A stretch of 64,000 nucleotides of DNA from Pseudomonas sp. ZH-FAD. Its GTDB lineage: Bacteria; Pseudomonadota; Gammaproteobacteria; Pseudomonadales; Pseudomonadaceae. The notes beneath the pieces are model-generated. The model saw only the letters and a program-made list of their open reading frames with translations. It searched no databases and was not told the origin of the DNA. The stretch's first letter is position 1. Each line of letters opens with the position of its first letter. The position numbers were made by a program, and so were the translations under genes. The stretch covers positions 1-64,000 of the forward strand of contig NZ_PGLR01000003.1 in the NCBI RefSeq assembly GCF_002803095.1. Direction: 5' to 3'. Shown here piece by piece: positions 1-7,127 of this stretch.

Positions 1-352
1 CCACCAGGGTTTGTGCGGCTTCCGGGGTCAGGCCGGGCAGGCTGATGCGCAGTTCCACCTCGATGCCGAAGCCGGTGGGGATGGCGCCGATGCCGACGGT
101 GCCTTCGATGAAGGTGTCAACCGGGATGCTCAGCTTGTCGCGGGCGGCGACGAATTTCAGGGCGCCGAGGAAGCAGGCGGAATAACCGGCGGCGAACAGC
201 TGCTCCGGGTTGGTGCCGTTACCGCCGGCGCCGCCGAGTTCTTTCGGGGTGGACAGGGCGATGTCGAGGATGCCGTCGGAGGAGACAGCGCGGCCTTCAC
301 GGCCACCAAAGGCTTCAGCGGTTGCACGGTAGAGAACGTTTTCGATAGTCAT
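1..352 (-). CDS. ohr: Organic hydroperoxide resistance protein Ohr (3' end cut by window)
   Basis: Thiol peroxidase of the Ohr/OsmC family that reduces organic and fatty-acid hydroperoxides in the cytoplasm. The reverse-strand translation begins [20 protein letters not shown] and contains [14 protein letters not shown]. The Cys in GYSAC is residue 60, the position of the peroxidatic Cys in this family. The second conserved Cys lies beyond the window edge, so it cannot be checked. About 117 of the usual roughly 142 residues are visible. The ATG follows an AAGGATC ribosome-binding site. Upstream lies a promoter embedded in an inverted repeat, as expected for an OhrR-controlled gene, but no ohrR is visible on this side. 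Confidence 0.93.
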   Translation of the reverse strand, partial: MTIENVLYRATAEAFGGREGRAVSSDGILDIALSTPKELGGAGGNGTNPEQLFAAGYSACFLGALKFVAARDKLSIPVDTFIEGTVGIGAIPTGFGIEVELRISLPGLTPEAAQTLV

Positions 353-396
353 GGCATTGATCCTTGTCGGTGGGGTAGTGATGGATTGGTTTGCTA

Positions 397-461
397 ATCT
401 TTTGTGCGCTAACCGTTTCCGTGGAGCGAACTATATTGCGCAAAACATTAGCGCGCAAGAT
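397..461 (-). promoter_or_regulatory. Probable ohr promoter inside an inverted repeat (OhrR operator candidate)
   Basis: On the minus strand, TTGCGC (453-458) and TATAGT (430-435) are separated by 17 bp, a good sigma-70 fit. The promoter is framed by an imperfect inverted repeat: ATCTTTTGTGCGCTAA at 397-412 and TTAGCGCGCAAGAT at 448-461. The right arm overlaps the -35 box, so a bound repressor would block transcription. ohr genes are usually controlled by the MarR-family peroxide sensor OhrR, but assigning this site to OhrR is inference. No gene is seen between 353 and 664. Confidence 0.5.
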
Positions 462-664
462 AAATATATGGAAGATTTGGCTATATGTGCTACGGGTCAT
501 TGGCATAAGCGCTGGTTCGGGGTGTGTTTCGGCCGAGGTGCGGTTGAGCGTTCTCAGGGGGGGCGATCAGCTGATGTGCCGTCTGCTAGCTGGTCGGCTG
601 TCTGGGACGCCATCTGTGGTAGGCTGTAGCGATTTCACCGGTCCGTCGTTCGACAGGAGTGTTC

Positions 665-1393
665 ATGTCCCTGACCCGTATTTCCATTGCCCTGGCGCTC
701 GCGCTGGGCAGCAGTGTCACTCTGGCGGCTGATCCCGATCAGGTCATCCGTCAGACGCTGAAGTCGCTCGACAGCAGCTTGCCGATAGAGGCCATTGCCG
801 AGAGCCCGATGCCCGGTGTCTATCAGGTTCAACTGGAAGGTGGTCGTCAGCTTTACACCAGTGCTGATGGCCAGTTCCTGATTCAGGGCTATCTGTTTCA
901 GGTCAAGGACGGCAAGGCCGTGAACCTGACCGAGATCGAAGAAAGCCGCGCCGTGGCTAAGCAGATCAACGCCATTCCGGCCAAGGAAATGGTGGTGTTC
1001 GCGCCGAAGGCGCCGAAGACCCACATCACCGTGTTCACCGATACCGATTGTGGCTATTGCCAGAAACTGCATAGCGAAGTGCCGGAGCTCAATCGTCTGG
1101 GTGTCGAAGTGCGTTATGTCGCCTTCCCGCGTCAGGGCCTGAACAGCCCGGCGGCCAAGGAGCTGGTCAGCGTCTGGTGCGCCAAGGATCAGCAGGACGC
1201 GATGAATCGCGCCAAGGCTCGCCAGGGGGTGGCCGATGCTTCCTGCGACAACCCGGTGGCCAAGCAGTACCAGCTCGGTCAGATGATCGGGGTCAATGGC
1301 ACGCCGGCCATCGTTCTGGCCAACGGCAAGATGATTCCGGGCTACCAGCCGGCGCCGCAGTTGGCCAAAATAGCTTTGGAGTCAAACGACTGA
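665..1393 (+). CDS. dsbC: Thiol:disulfide interchange protein DsbC
   Basis: Periplasmic disulfide isomerase that reshuffles wrong disulfides and is kept reduced by DsbD. The 242-residue precursor has an N-terminal signal peptide (MSLTRISIALALALGSSVTL then AA), an N-terminal dimerisation region and a thioredoxin-fold domain with the CGYC active site at residues 129-132 in FTDTDCGYCQKLHSEV. A GTPAIV segment carries the cis-Pro loop, and a second Cys pair is present. I chose the ATG at 665 because AGGAG (655-659) lies 5 nt before it; an in-frame GTG at 659 overlaps that site. It lies directly upstream of hom, as in other pseudomonads. Confidence 0.96.
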   Translation: MSLTRISIALALALGSSVTLAADPDQVIRQTLKSLDSSLPIEAIAESPMPGVYQVQLEGGRQLYTSADGQFLIQGYLFQVKDGKAVNLTEIEESRAVAKQINAIPAKEMVVFAPKAPKTHITVFTDTDCGYCQKLHSEVPELNRLGVEVRYVAFPRQGLNSPAAKELVSVWCAKDQQDAMNRAKARQGVADASCDNPVAKQYQLGQMIGVNGTPAIVLANGKMIPGYQPAPQLAKIALESND

Positions 1394-1413
1394 GCGCGGA
1401 TTGACTAACAAAC

Positions 1414-1440
1414 AGCCGCTTCGTAAGGTGCGGCTCTTTA
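1414..1440 (+). terminator. Weak terminator-like hairpin after dsbC
   Basis: AGCCGC (1414-1419) pairs with GCGGCT (1430-1435) around a 10-nt loop and is followed by CTTTA. The stem is short and the U-run poor, so termination may be partial, leaving dsbC and hom partly co-transcribed. Confidence 0.35.
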
Positions 1441-1495
1441 TCTGCGGCCGGGGCATGCTCCGGCCGTTTCGTGCAGTGCTGATGGGGAATTGAGT

Positions 1496-2800
1496 GTGAA
1501 GCCGGTCAAAGTGGGCATCTGTGGGTTGGGCACCGTTGGTGGCGGTACGTTGAATGTACTCAAGCGCAATGCCGAGGAGATTACTCGGCGCGCCGGTCGC
1601 GGCATCGAGATTGCCCAGATCGCCATTCGTTCGCCCAAGCCGCAGTACGACACCACCGGCATTGCCATGACCAGCGACGTGTTCGAGCTGGTCAACAACC
1701 CCGAGATCGACATCGTCATCGAGCTGATCGGCGGCTACACCCTGGCCAAGGAGCTGGTGCTCAAGGCCATCGACAATGGTAAGCATGTGGTCACTGCCAA
1801 CAAGGCGCTGATCGCCGTGCACGGTAACGAGATCTTCGCCAAGGCGCGCGAGAAGGGCGTGATCGTCGCTTTCGAAGCGGCTGTGGCCGGCGGCATCCCG
1901 GTGATCAAGGCGATTCGCGAAGGCCTGTCGGCTAACCGCATCAACTGGCTGGCCGGCATCATCAACGGCACCGGCAACTTCATCCTCACCGAGATGCGCG
2001 AGAAGGGCCGCGCCTTCGAAGACGTGCTCAAGGAAGCGCAGGCGCTGGGTTATGCCGAGGCCGACCCGACCTTCGATGTCGAAGGCATCGATGCCGCGCA
2101 CAAGCTGACCATTCTGGCGTCCATCGCCTTTGGCATCCCGCTGCAATTCGACAAAGCCTACACCGAGGGCATCACCAAGCTGACCACGGTCGACGTGAAC
2201 TATGCCGAGGCGTTGGGCTATCGCATCAAGCACCTGGGTGTCGCTCGCCGCACCGATGCAGGCATCGAGCTGCGCGTGCACCCGACGCTGATTCCGGCCG
2301 ATCGCCTGATCGCCAACGTCAACGGTGTGATGAACGCGGTGATGGTCAACGGCGATGCGGTTGGCAGCACCCTCTATTACGGTGCCGGTGCCGGCATGGA
2401 GCCGACCGCTTCGGCGGTGGTGGCCGACCTGGTGGACGTGGTGCGTGCGCTGACCACCGATCCGACCAACCGTGTCCCGCACCTGGCCTTCCAGCCGGAT
2501 TCGCTGTCCGATCACCCGATCCTGCCCATCGAGGAGTGCGAGAGCGCCTATTACCTGCGCATCCAGGCCAAGGATCATCCGGGTGTGCTGGCGCAGGTGG
2601 CGAGCATCCTCTCCGAGCGCGGCATCAACATCGAGTCGATCATGCAGAAGGAAGTCGAGGAGCAGGACGGTCTGGTGCCGATGATCCTCGTGACCCACCG
2701 TGTGGTCGAGGCGCGTATCATCGAGGCCATCGCCGCCATGGAAGCGCTGGATGGCGTGACATCGCCGGTCGTGCGTCTGCGCGTCGAACAGCTCAACTAA
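1496..2800 (+). CDS. hom: Homoserine dehydrogenase
   Basis: NAD(P)-dependent reduction of aspartate semialdehyde to homoserine, the branch point to threonine and methionine. The 434-residue protein has an N-terminal Rossmann motif (VGICGLGTVGGGTL), the central homoserine dehydrogenase domain (NGTGNFILTEM, GYAEADPTFDVEGIDAAHKL) and a C-terminal ACT domain (DHPGVLAQVASILSERGINI) for feedback control by threonine. I chose the GTG at 1496, giving MKPVKVGICG, because GGGGAA at 1484-1489 is 6 nt upstream; an in-frame TTG at 1490 would have no spacing to that site. thrC follows 58 nt later, so both act in threonine synthesis. Confidence 0.97.
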   Translation: MKPVKVGICGLGTVGGGTLNVLKRNAEEITRRAGRGIEIAQIAIRSPKPQYDTTGIAMTSDVFELVNNPEIDIVIELIGGYTLAKELVLKAIDNGKHVVTANKALIAVHGNEIFAKAREKGVIVAFEAAVAGGIPVIKAIREGLSANRINWLAGIINGTGNFILTEMREKGRAFEDVLKEAQALGYAEADPTFDVEGIDAAHKLTILASIAFGIPLQFDKAYTEGITKLTTVDVNYAEALGYRIKHLGVARRTDAGIELRVHPTLIPADRLIANVNGVMNAVMVNGDAVGSTLYYGAGAGMEPTASAVVADLVDVVRALTTDPTNRVPHLAFQPDSLSDHPILPIEECESAYYLRIQAKDHPGVLAQVASILSERGINIESIMQKEVEEQDGLVPMILVTHRVVEARIIEAIAAMEALDGVTSPVVRLRVEQLN

Positions 2801-2810
2801 TCCCGTGTCC

Positions 2811-2835
2811 ACCCGCAGGCCTCTGGTCTGCGGGT
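2811..2835 (+). other. Hairpin between hom and thrC
   Basis: ACCCGCAG (2811-2818) and CTGCGGGT (2828-2835) form a perfect 8-bp stem with a 9-nt loop. No U-run follows, so it is more likely an mRNA-processing or stability element in a hom-thrC transcript than a terminator. Confidence 0.4.
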
Positions 2836-2858
2836 GCTGCAGAACGAAGGTTTATCCC

Positions 2859-4268
2859 ATGCGCTATATCAGTACCCGCGGCCAGGCGCCGGCCCTGAAT
2901 TTCGAAGACGTGCTGCTGGCTGGTCTGGCCAGCGATGGCGGCCTCTACGTGCCGGAGAATCTGCCGCGCTTCACCGTCGAGGAAATCGCCTCCTGGGCGG
3001 GCCTGCCCTATCACGAGCTGGCCTTCCGGGTGATGCGCCCGTTCGTTGCCGGTTCCATCGCCGATGCCGACTTCAAGAAGATCCTCGAAGAAACCTACGG
3101 AGTGTTCGAGCACAATGCTGTCGCTCCGCTGCGTCAGCTCAACGGCAACGAATGGGTGCTGGAGCTGTTCCACGGCCCGACCCTGGCGTTCAAGGATTTC
3201 GCCCTGCAGCTGCTCGGTCGCCTGCTCGATCACGTACTGGCCAAGCGCGGCGAGCGCGTGGTGATCATGGGCGCCACTTCCGGCGACACCGGCTCGGCAG
3301 CAATCGAGGGCTGCAAGGCCTGCGACAACGTCGACATCTTCATCATGCACCCGCATAACCGCGTGTCCGAGGTGCAGCGCCGGCAGATGACCACCATCCT
3401 CGGCGACAACATCCATAACATCGCCATCGAAGGCAACTTCGACGACTGCCAGGAGATGGTCAAGGCCAGCTTCGCCGACCAGGGCTTCCTCAAGGGCACG
3501 CGCCTGGTAGCGGTCAACTCGATCAACTGGGCGCGGATCATGGCCCAGATCGTCTACTACTTCCACGCCGCGCTGCAGCTCGGCGCGCCGGCGCGTTCCA
3601 TCGCCTTCTCGGTACCGACCGGCAACTTTGGCGACATCTTCGCCGGCTACCTGGCGCGCAACATGGGCCTGCCGGTCAGCCAGCTGATCGTCGCCACCAA
3701 CCGCAACGACATCCTGCACCGCTTCATGAGCGGTAATCAGTATGTGAAAGAAACCCTGCACCCGACCCTGTCGCCGTCCATGGACATCATGGTCTCGTCC
3801 AACTTCGAGCGCCTGCTGTTCGACCTGCACGGCCGCAACGGCGCGGCCATCGCCAGTCTGATGGACAGCTTCAAGCAGGGTGGCGGTTTCAGCGTCGACG
3901 AAGATCGCTGGACCGAAGCACGCAAGTTGTTCGATTCGCTGGCAGTGAACGACGAGCAGACCTGCGAGACCATCACCGAGGTGTACAAGGAGTGCGGCGA
4001 ATTGCTCGACCCGCATACCGCCATCGGTGTGCGTGCTGCGCGTGAATGCCGCCGCAGCCTGGCGACGCCGATGGTGGTGCTGGGTACCGCGCATCCGGTC
4101 AAGTTCCCCGAAGCGGTGGAAAAGGCTGGCATCGATGCCGTGCCGACGCTACCTGCGCACCTGACCGATCTGTTCCAGCGCGAAGAGCGTTGCACGGTGT
4201 TGGCCAATGATCTGAAGACCGTGCAGCAGTTCGTCGCGGCTCATGGTAATCGCGGCAAGCCGCTCTGA
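2859..4268 (+). CDS. thrC: Threonine synthase
   Basis: PLP-dependent conversion of O-phosphohomoserine to threonine, the last step of the pathway. The 469-residue product starts MRYISTRGQAPALNFEDVLL, typical of the long bacterial/fungal-type threonine synthase. It shows HGPTLAFKDFALQLLG, with the PLP-binding Lys in FKDF, and a serine/glycine phosphate-binding loop (GATSGDTGSAAIEG). An ATG at 2859 after GAAGG gives the expected N-terminus; earlier in-frame starts run through the intergenic hairpin and are unlikely. It forms a unit with hom and ends at a strong terminator. Confidence 0.97.
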   Translation: MRYISTRGQAPALNFEDVLLAGLASDGGLYVPENLPRFTVEEIASWAGLPYHELAFRVMRPFVAGSIADADFKKILEETYGVFEHNAVAPLRQLNGNEWVLELFHGPTLAFKDFALQLLGRLLDHVLAKRGERVVIMGATSGDTGSAAIEGCKACDNVDIFIMHPHNRVSEVQRRQMTTILGDNIHNIAIEGNFDDCQEMVKASFADQGFLKGTRLVAVNSINWARIMAQIVYYFHAALQLGAPARSIAFSVPTGNFGDIFAGYLARNMGLPVSQLIVATNRNDILHRFMSGNQYVKETLHPTLSPSMDIMVSSNFERLLFDLHGRNGAAIASLMDSFKQGGGFSVDEDRWTEARKLFDSLAVNDEQTCETITEVYKECGELLDPHTAIGVRAARECRRSLATPMVVLGTAHPVKFPEAVEKAGIDAVPTLPAHLTDLFQREERCTVLANDLKTVQQFVAAHGNRGKPL

Positions 4269-4283
4269 GGTTTCTGCTTCGAC

Positions 4284-4318
4284 GAAACCGGCGCCCTTGT
4301 GGCGCCGGTTTCGTTTGT
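4284..4318. terminator. Strong bidirectional terminator between thrC and the small membrane-protein gene
   Basis: GAAACCGGCGCC (4284-4295) and GGCGCCGGTTTC (4301-4312) form a perfect 12-bp stem with a 5-nt loop, followed by GTTTGT. The genes on either side converge here, so it can serve both. Confidence 0.85.
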
Positions 4319-4325
4319 GAGCGGC

Positions 4326-4577
4326 TCAAAGGGCGAAGATCAGGGCCAGAAGCGCCATCAGGATGATCAGGATCAGCCAGATCAGGGCGTTAAGTCGGCT
4401 GGCGCGAACGACGCCAGCGCCGCGCAGGTGCACGGGTGGATCGTCCTCCAGGTACTGATCTATACGGCGTTCGGCTTCCTTCTGGTCGTTTGCCAGGTAT
4501 TCGCTCAGCAGGTCGATGGCTGCCTGACGTTGATTGGCATGCAGCAGTTGGCGTACGGCCGGTGGGAGTTCATTCAT
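4326..4577 (-). CDS. Small tail-anchored membrane protein of unknown function
   Basis: 83 residues. The first 60 are soluble and mostly helical (MNELPPAVRQLLHANQRQAA, then repeated acidic/basic helices). The C-terminus is one hydrophobic segment, LIWLILIILMALLALIFAL, with almost nothing after it, giving a tail-anchored topology. I recognise no characterised family. It converges on thrC, and its divergent neighbour is the YjfI/PspA locus 293 nt away, so a membrane-stress link is possible but not shown. Codon use is like its neighbours, supporting a real gene. Confidence 0.7.
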   Translation of the reverse strand: MNELPPAVRQLLHANQRQAAIDLLSEYLANDQKEAERRIDQYLEDDPPVHLRGAGVVRASRLNALIWLILIILMALLALIFAL

Positions 4578-4811
4578 GGCGCGCCTGTCTCCTGGGTTGG
4601 CTGAGTAGGGATCTTAACTGCGACCCGGTTGGCGCTTTTTTTCCGTGCGCAACGAAAGCGCCTGATGTTTAATCCGACACTTCGCGAATGGAAGCGTTTT
4701 GCTCGAATCATGGATGAGCCTGAGTGCCTGCCTCTCTTCTTTCCCATTCCTGTGCATGCTTCGGCGTTTTGTGCCGAGGATGACTCCTGCGCGCTGATCT
4801 GACGAACGGCA

Positions 4812-4863
4812 TCACATTTATCACATGTGATTACTTTACGGTTCACATGTAAGGGTCTAGGCT
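4812..4863 (+). promoter_or_regulatory. Control region of the YjfI/PspA locus: repeated TCACATGTRA boxes and a possible promoter
   Basis: The palindrome TCACATGTGA (4821-4830) recurs as TCACATGTAA (4843-4852), exactly 22 bp (two helical turns) apart, and a half copy, TCACAT, lies at 4812-4817. A possible sigma-70 promoter is TTTACG (4835-4840), 17 bp, then TAGGCT (4858-4863), which would be covered by the right-hand box. I see no sigma-54 -24/-12 pair (TGGCAC-N5-TTGC), the usual promoter of enterobacterial psp operons. The rest of 4578-4870 holds nothing I can support. Confidence 0.5.
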
Positions 4864-4870
4864 GCGATTC

Positions 4871-5491
4871 ATGGACAACAAATCATCAGCCCATTACCAG
4901 CGTCTTTATCGTCAGCGTCTGCGTGAGCAGGGGTTGGTCAAGAAGGAAGTCTGGATCTTGCCCGAGCATGCGCCATTGTTGGTCGCGTTCGAGCGCAAAC
5001 TGCGCCAGCCACAGTCGCTGCTGGCTTCGATGGAGAAGGAGGAGGGTATGAGCATGCCTCAAGTTTGGACCGCCCAGGCGCTGCATGAAGCGCTGGCGGC
5101 AACGGAACTGTTCCAAAGTGGTCAGGCCGGCATCGAGCTGATTCAAGGCGCTGACGCCAGCCTGCACATCACCATGCGTGAATACGGCGACCTGCCGCTG
5201 TTCATCGCCGTGTTCGGTGAGCAGATCATCGTCGAGGCGCTGCTCTGGCCGGTAGCGGACGTCAAGGATGCGGCGGCCTTCAACGAAGAGGTACTGCGTA
5301 CCCACAAGCTGTTCCCGCTGTCGTCCATCGGCCTGGAAAAAATGGGCGACGGGCGCGATTGCTACACCATGTTCGGTGCGCTGAGTTCGTCCTCGACCCT
5401 GTCCGACGTGGTGTTCGAGATCGAGCTGTTGGCGGACAACGTGATTAAGGCCACCGAAGCCTATGAAGGCTTCCTCAAGACCAGTGCCTGA
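4871..5491 (+). CDS. yjfI: YjfI-like DUF2170 protein with an N-terminal extension
   Basis: 206 residues, first gene of a long stress locus. The C-terminal part, from about residue 65, looks like the DUF2170/YjfI family, whose genes often precede pspA homologues; its biochemical role is unknown. Residues 8-45 (YQRLYRQRLREQGLVKKEVWI onward) resemble the N-terminus of small ribbon-helix-helix-like antitoxin or repressor proteins and are absent from the roughly 130-residue E. coli YjfI as I remember it. The ATG at 4871 has no good ribosome-binding site, and the proposed promoter lies so close that the message may be leaderless. pspA follows 14 nt after the stop, so the two are surely co-transcribed. 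Confidence 0.8.
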   Translation: MDNKSSAHYQRLYRQRLREQGLVKKEVWILPEHAPLLVAFERKLRQPQSLLASMEKEEGMSMPQVWTAQALHEALAATELFQSGQAGIELIQGADASLHITMREYGDLPLFIAVFGEQIIVEALLWPVADVKDAAAFNEEVLRTHKLFPLSSIGLEKMGDGRDCYTMFGALSSSSTLSDVVFEIELLADNVIKATEAYEGFLKTSA

Positions 5492-5505
5492 GAGGAGATG
5501 AGACG

Positions 5506-6201
5506 ATGAATGTCTGGAGCAAAATGCTGACGGCGCTGCGTGGCGGCGCCAATGAAGTGGGTGAGGCGGTGGTCGATAGTCAGGCCCTGCGCATCCTCGA
5601 TCAGGAAATCCGTGACGCCGATGTCGAGCTGCGCAAGTCCAAGGAAGCGCTGGCCGAGATCATGGCCAAGCAGAAGCTGGCCAGCGACAAGGTGAACAAG
5701 AGCGCGGCGAGCATTGCCGAGTACGAGCAGTACGCGCTGAAGGCGTTGGACGCGGGCAACGAAACCCTGGCCAAGGAAGTCGCCGAGAAGATCGCCAACC
5801 TGGAAGTCGAGCAAGCCAGCGAACGTGAACAGGCCGAAGGTTTCGCCGCCAGCGTGGCGCAACTGCGCAAGGCCGTGACCCAGGCCGAAGGCAATATCAA
5901 GCGCCTCAAGCAGCAGGTGGATACGGTCAAGGCCACCGAAAGCGTGCAGAAAGCGCAAATGGCCGTGGCCCAGCGTTACGGTGGCTCGCAGGCCAAGCTG
6001 CAAACGGCGGTCGAGTCGCTCGAACGGATCAAGCAGAAGCAGGCCGAGCGTGCGGCGAAGATGGAGGCATCGGCCGAGCTGGCCGCTACCAGCGCGCCGG
6101 ACGATTCGCTGGAAGCCAAGCTGCGCGCGGCCGGCATCAAGGCCGACAACGCCAGTGCCGACAGCGTGCTGGCCAGGCTCAAGGACAAGTCCAAGGCTTG
6201 A
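5506..6201 (+). CDS. pspA: Phage shock protein A (PspA/IM30 family)
   Basis: Peripheral inner-membrane protein that oligomerises on damaged membrane and limits proton leak. 231 residues, almost all predicted coiled coil: an amphipathic N-terminal helix (MNVWSKMLTALRGGANEVGE) followed by long charged helices up to about residue 195 and a short Ala/Ser-rich linker before the last helix (LEAKLRAAGIKADNASADSV). Length fits the family (220-260). Neither pspF nor pspB/pspC is nearby; the neighbours are YjfI, YqiJ and a flotillin, a different context from the enterobacterial psp operon. A ribosome-binding site (AGGAG, within gagaggagatgagacg) precedes the ATG. Confidence 0.93.
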   Translation: MNVWSKMLTALRGGANEVGEAVVDSQALRILDQEIRDADVELRKSKEALAEIMAKQKLASDKVNKSAASIAEYEQYALKALDAGNETLAKEVAEKIANLEVEQASEREQAEGFAASVAQLRKAVTQAEGNIKRLKQQVDTVKATESVQKAQMAVAQRYGGSQAKLQTAVESLERIKQKQAERAAKMEASAELAATSAPDDSLEAKLRAAGIKADNASADSVLARLKDKSKA

Positions 6202-6263
6202 TCGCTCTGCTAACGGGCATGCCATGCGAGGTATCCCGAATGATGAAAGCCTTCGTGGCATGC

Positions 6264-6370
6264 CATCCCTCATCCGGCGCTGCGCGCCACCTTCTCCCGG
6301 GGGGAGAAGGACATCAAGGAGGGCGTCGCTGCGCGACTTTCGCGTTAATGACGGGGCGTTCGCGCCCCGT
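6264..6370. repeat. Intergenic repeat and UUCG hairpin between pspA and yqiJ
   Basis: The 194-bp gap has two elements. The first is CCTTCTCCC (6290-6298) with GGGAGAAGG (6302-6310), preceded by CCCTCATCCGG, a dispersed intergenic repeat type common in Pseudomonas. The second is a perfect 8-bp stem, ACGGGGCG (6351-6358) and CGCCCCGT (6363-6370), with a TTCG loop and a short T-run (TTT interrupted by C). The latter could lower read-through from pspA into yqiJ. Confidence 0.6.
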
Positions 6371-6395
6371 TTCCCTACATCAGGGAAAGGAATAA

Positions 6396-7037
6396 ATGGA
6401 ACTCTTCCTGCAAACTGCGCTGTCGTTTCCCACCGCCATCTACAGCTTTCTGCTGTGCGTGGCGGTCATCTACTGGCTGGTGGTTGCCGCCGGTCTGCTC
6501 GAGGTCGACTTGCTCGACGTCGAAGCCGATTCGGTGATGGAGGGCAGCGGCCAGACCGAAGGCCTTGCCGGCCTGCTCTACAAACTCAAGCTCGATGGCG
6601 TGCCGGTTACCCTGGTGCTGACGCTGCTGTTCTTCTTTGCCTGGTTCGCCTGCTACTTCATCGAGCTATGGCTGTTGCGTCACCTGCCGTTGGGTATTGT
6701 GCGTTACCCGCTGGGGCTGGTGGTCATCGCTGGCGCCTTCGTGCTGGCTGCACCGCTGTGCGCGGTGATCTGTCGGCCGCTGCGGCCGCTGTTCCACAAG
6801 GTTGAGGCGATCAGCAGCAAGTCGGTGCTGGGCCAGGTGGCCGTGGTGCGCAGTGGTCGTGTCACCAGCAGTCATGGTGAGGCGGTGCTGGAAGATGGCG
6901 GCGCTGGTTTGATCCTGCGGGTACGTGCCGATGAGGCGCTGGGCTTCAAGCGCGGCGACCGCGTCGTGTTGCTCGAATACCTGGCGGCCGAACACGCCTA
7001 TCGCATCATCACCGAAGAAGAGTTCCGAGGCGTCTAG
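6396..7037 (+). CDS. yqiJ: YqiJ-like membrane protein (DUF1449, NfeD-like OB fold)
   Basis: 213 residues. Three to four hydrophobic segments, about residues 10-35, 68-95 and 105-127, are followed by a soluble C-terminal domain rich in small beta strands (SKSVLGQVAVVRSGRVTSSH onward), consistent with the OB fold of the NfeD/YqiJ group. These proteins are membrane partners of flotillins, and here the gene directly precedes the flotillin gene. The ribosome-binding site AAGGAA sits 5 nt before the ATG. Function is inferred from family and context: support of flotillin assemblies in the inner membrane. Confidence 0.82.
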   Translation: MELFLQTALSFPTAIYSFLLCVAVIYWLVVAAGLLEVDLLDVEADSVMEGSGQTEGLAGLLYKLKLDGVPVTLVLTLLFFFAWFACYFIELWLLRHLPLGIVRYPLGLVVIAGAFVLAAPLCAVICRPLRPLFHKVEAISSKSVLGQVAVVRSGRVTSSHGEAVLEDGGAGLILRVRADEALGFKRGDRVVLLEYLAAEHAYRIITEEEFRGV

Positions 7038-7127
7038 CCTCTGCCCACAATCCGTACGTAACAGAGGGCAGGCAAAGTGGGGCATTACCCAACCTGCCTG
7101 CACAATTAGCAAAGGAGTAGAGCTGTA

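Noticed and set aside
4574..4846. 90-codon minus-strand frame before the YjfI gene
   Set aside because: Composition is unlike the neighbouring proteins, there is no ribosome-binding site, and it lies in the control region of the stress locus.
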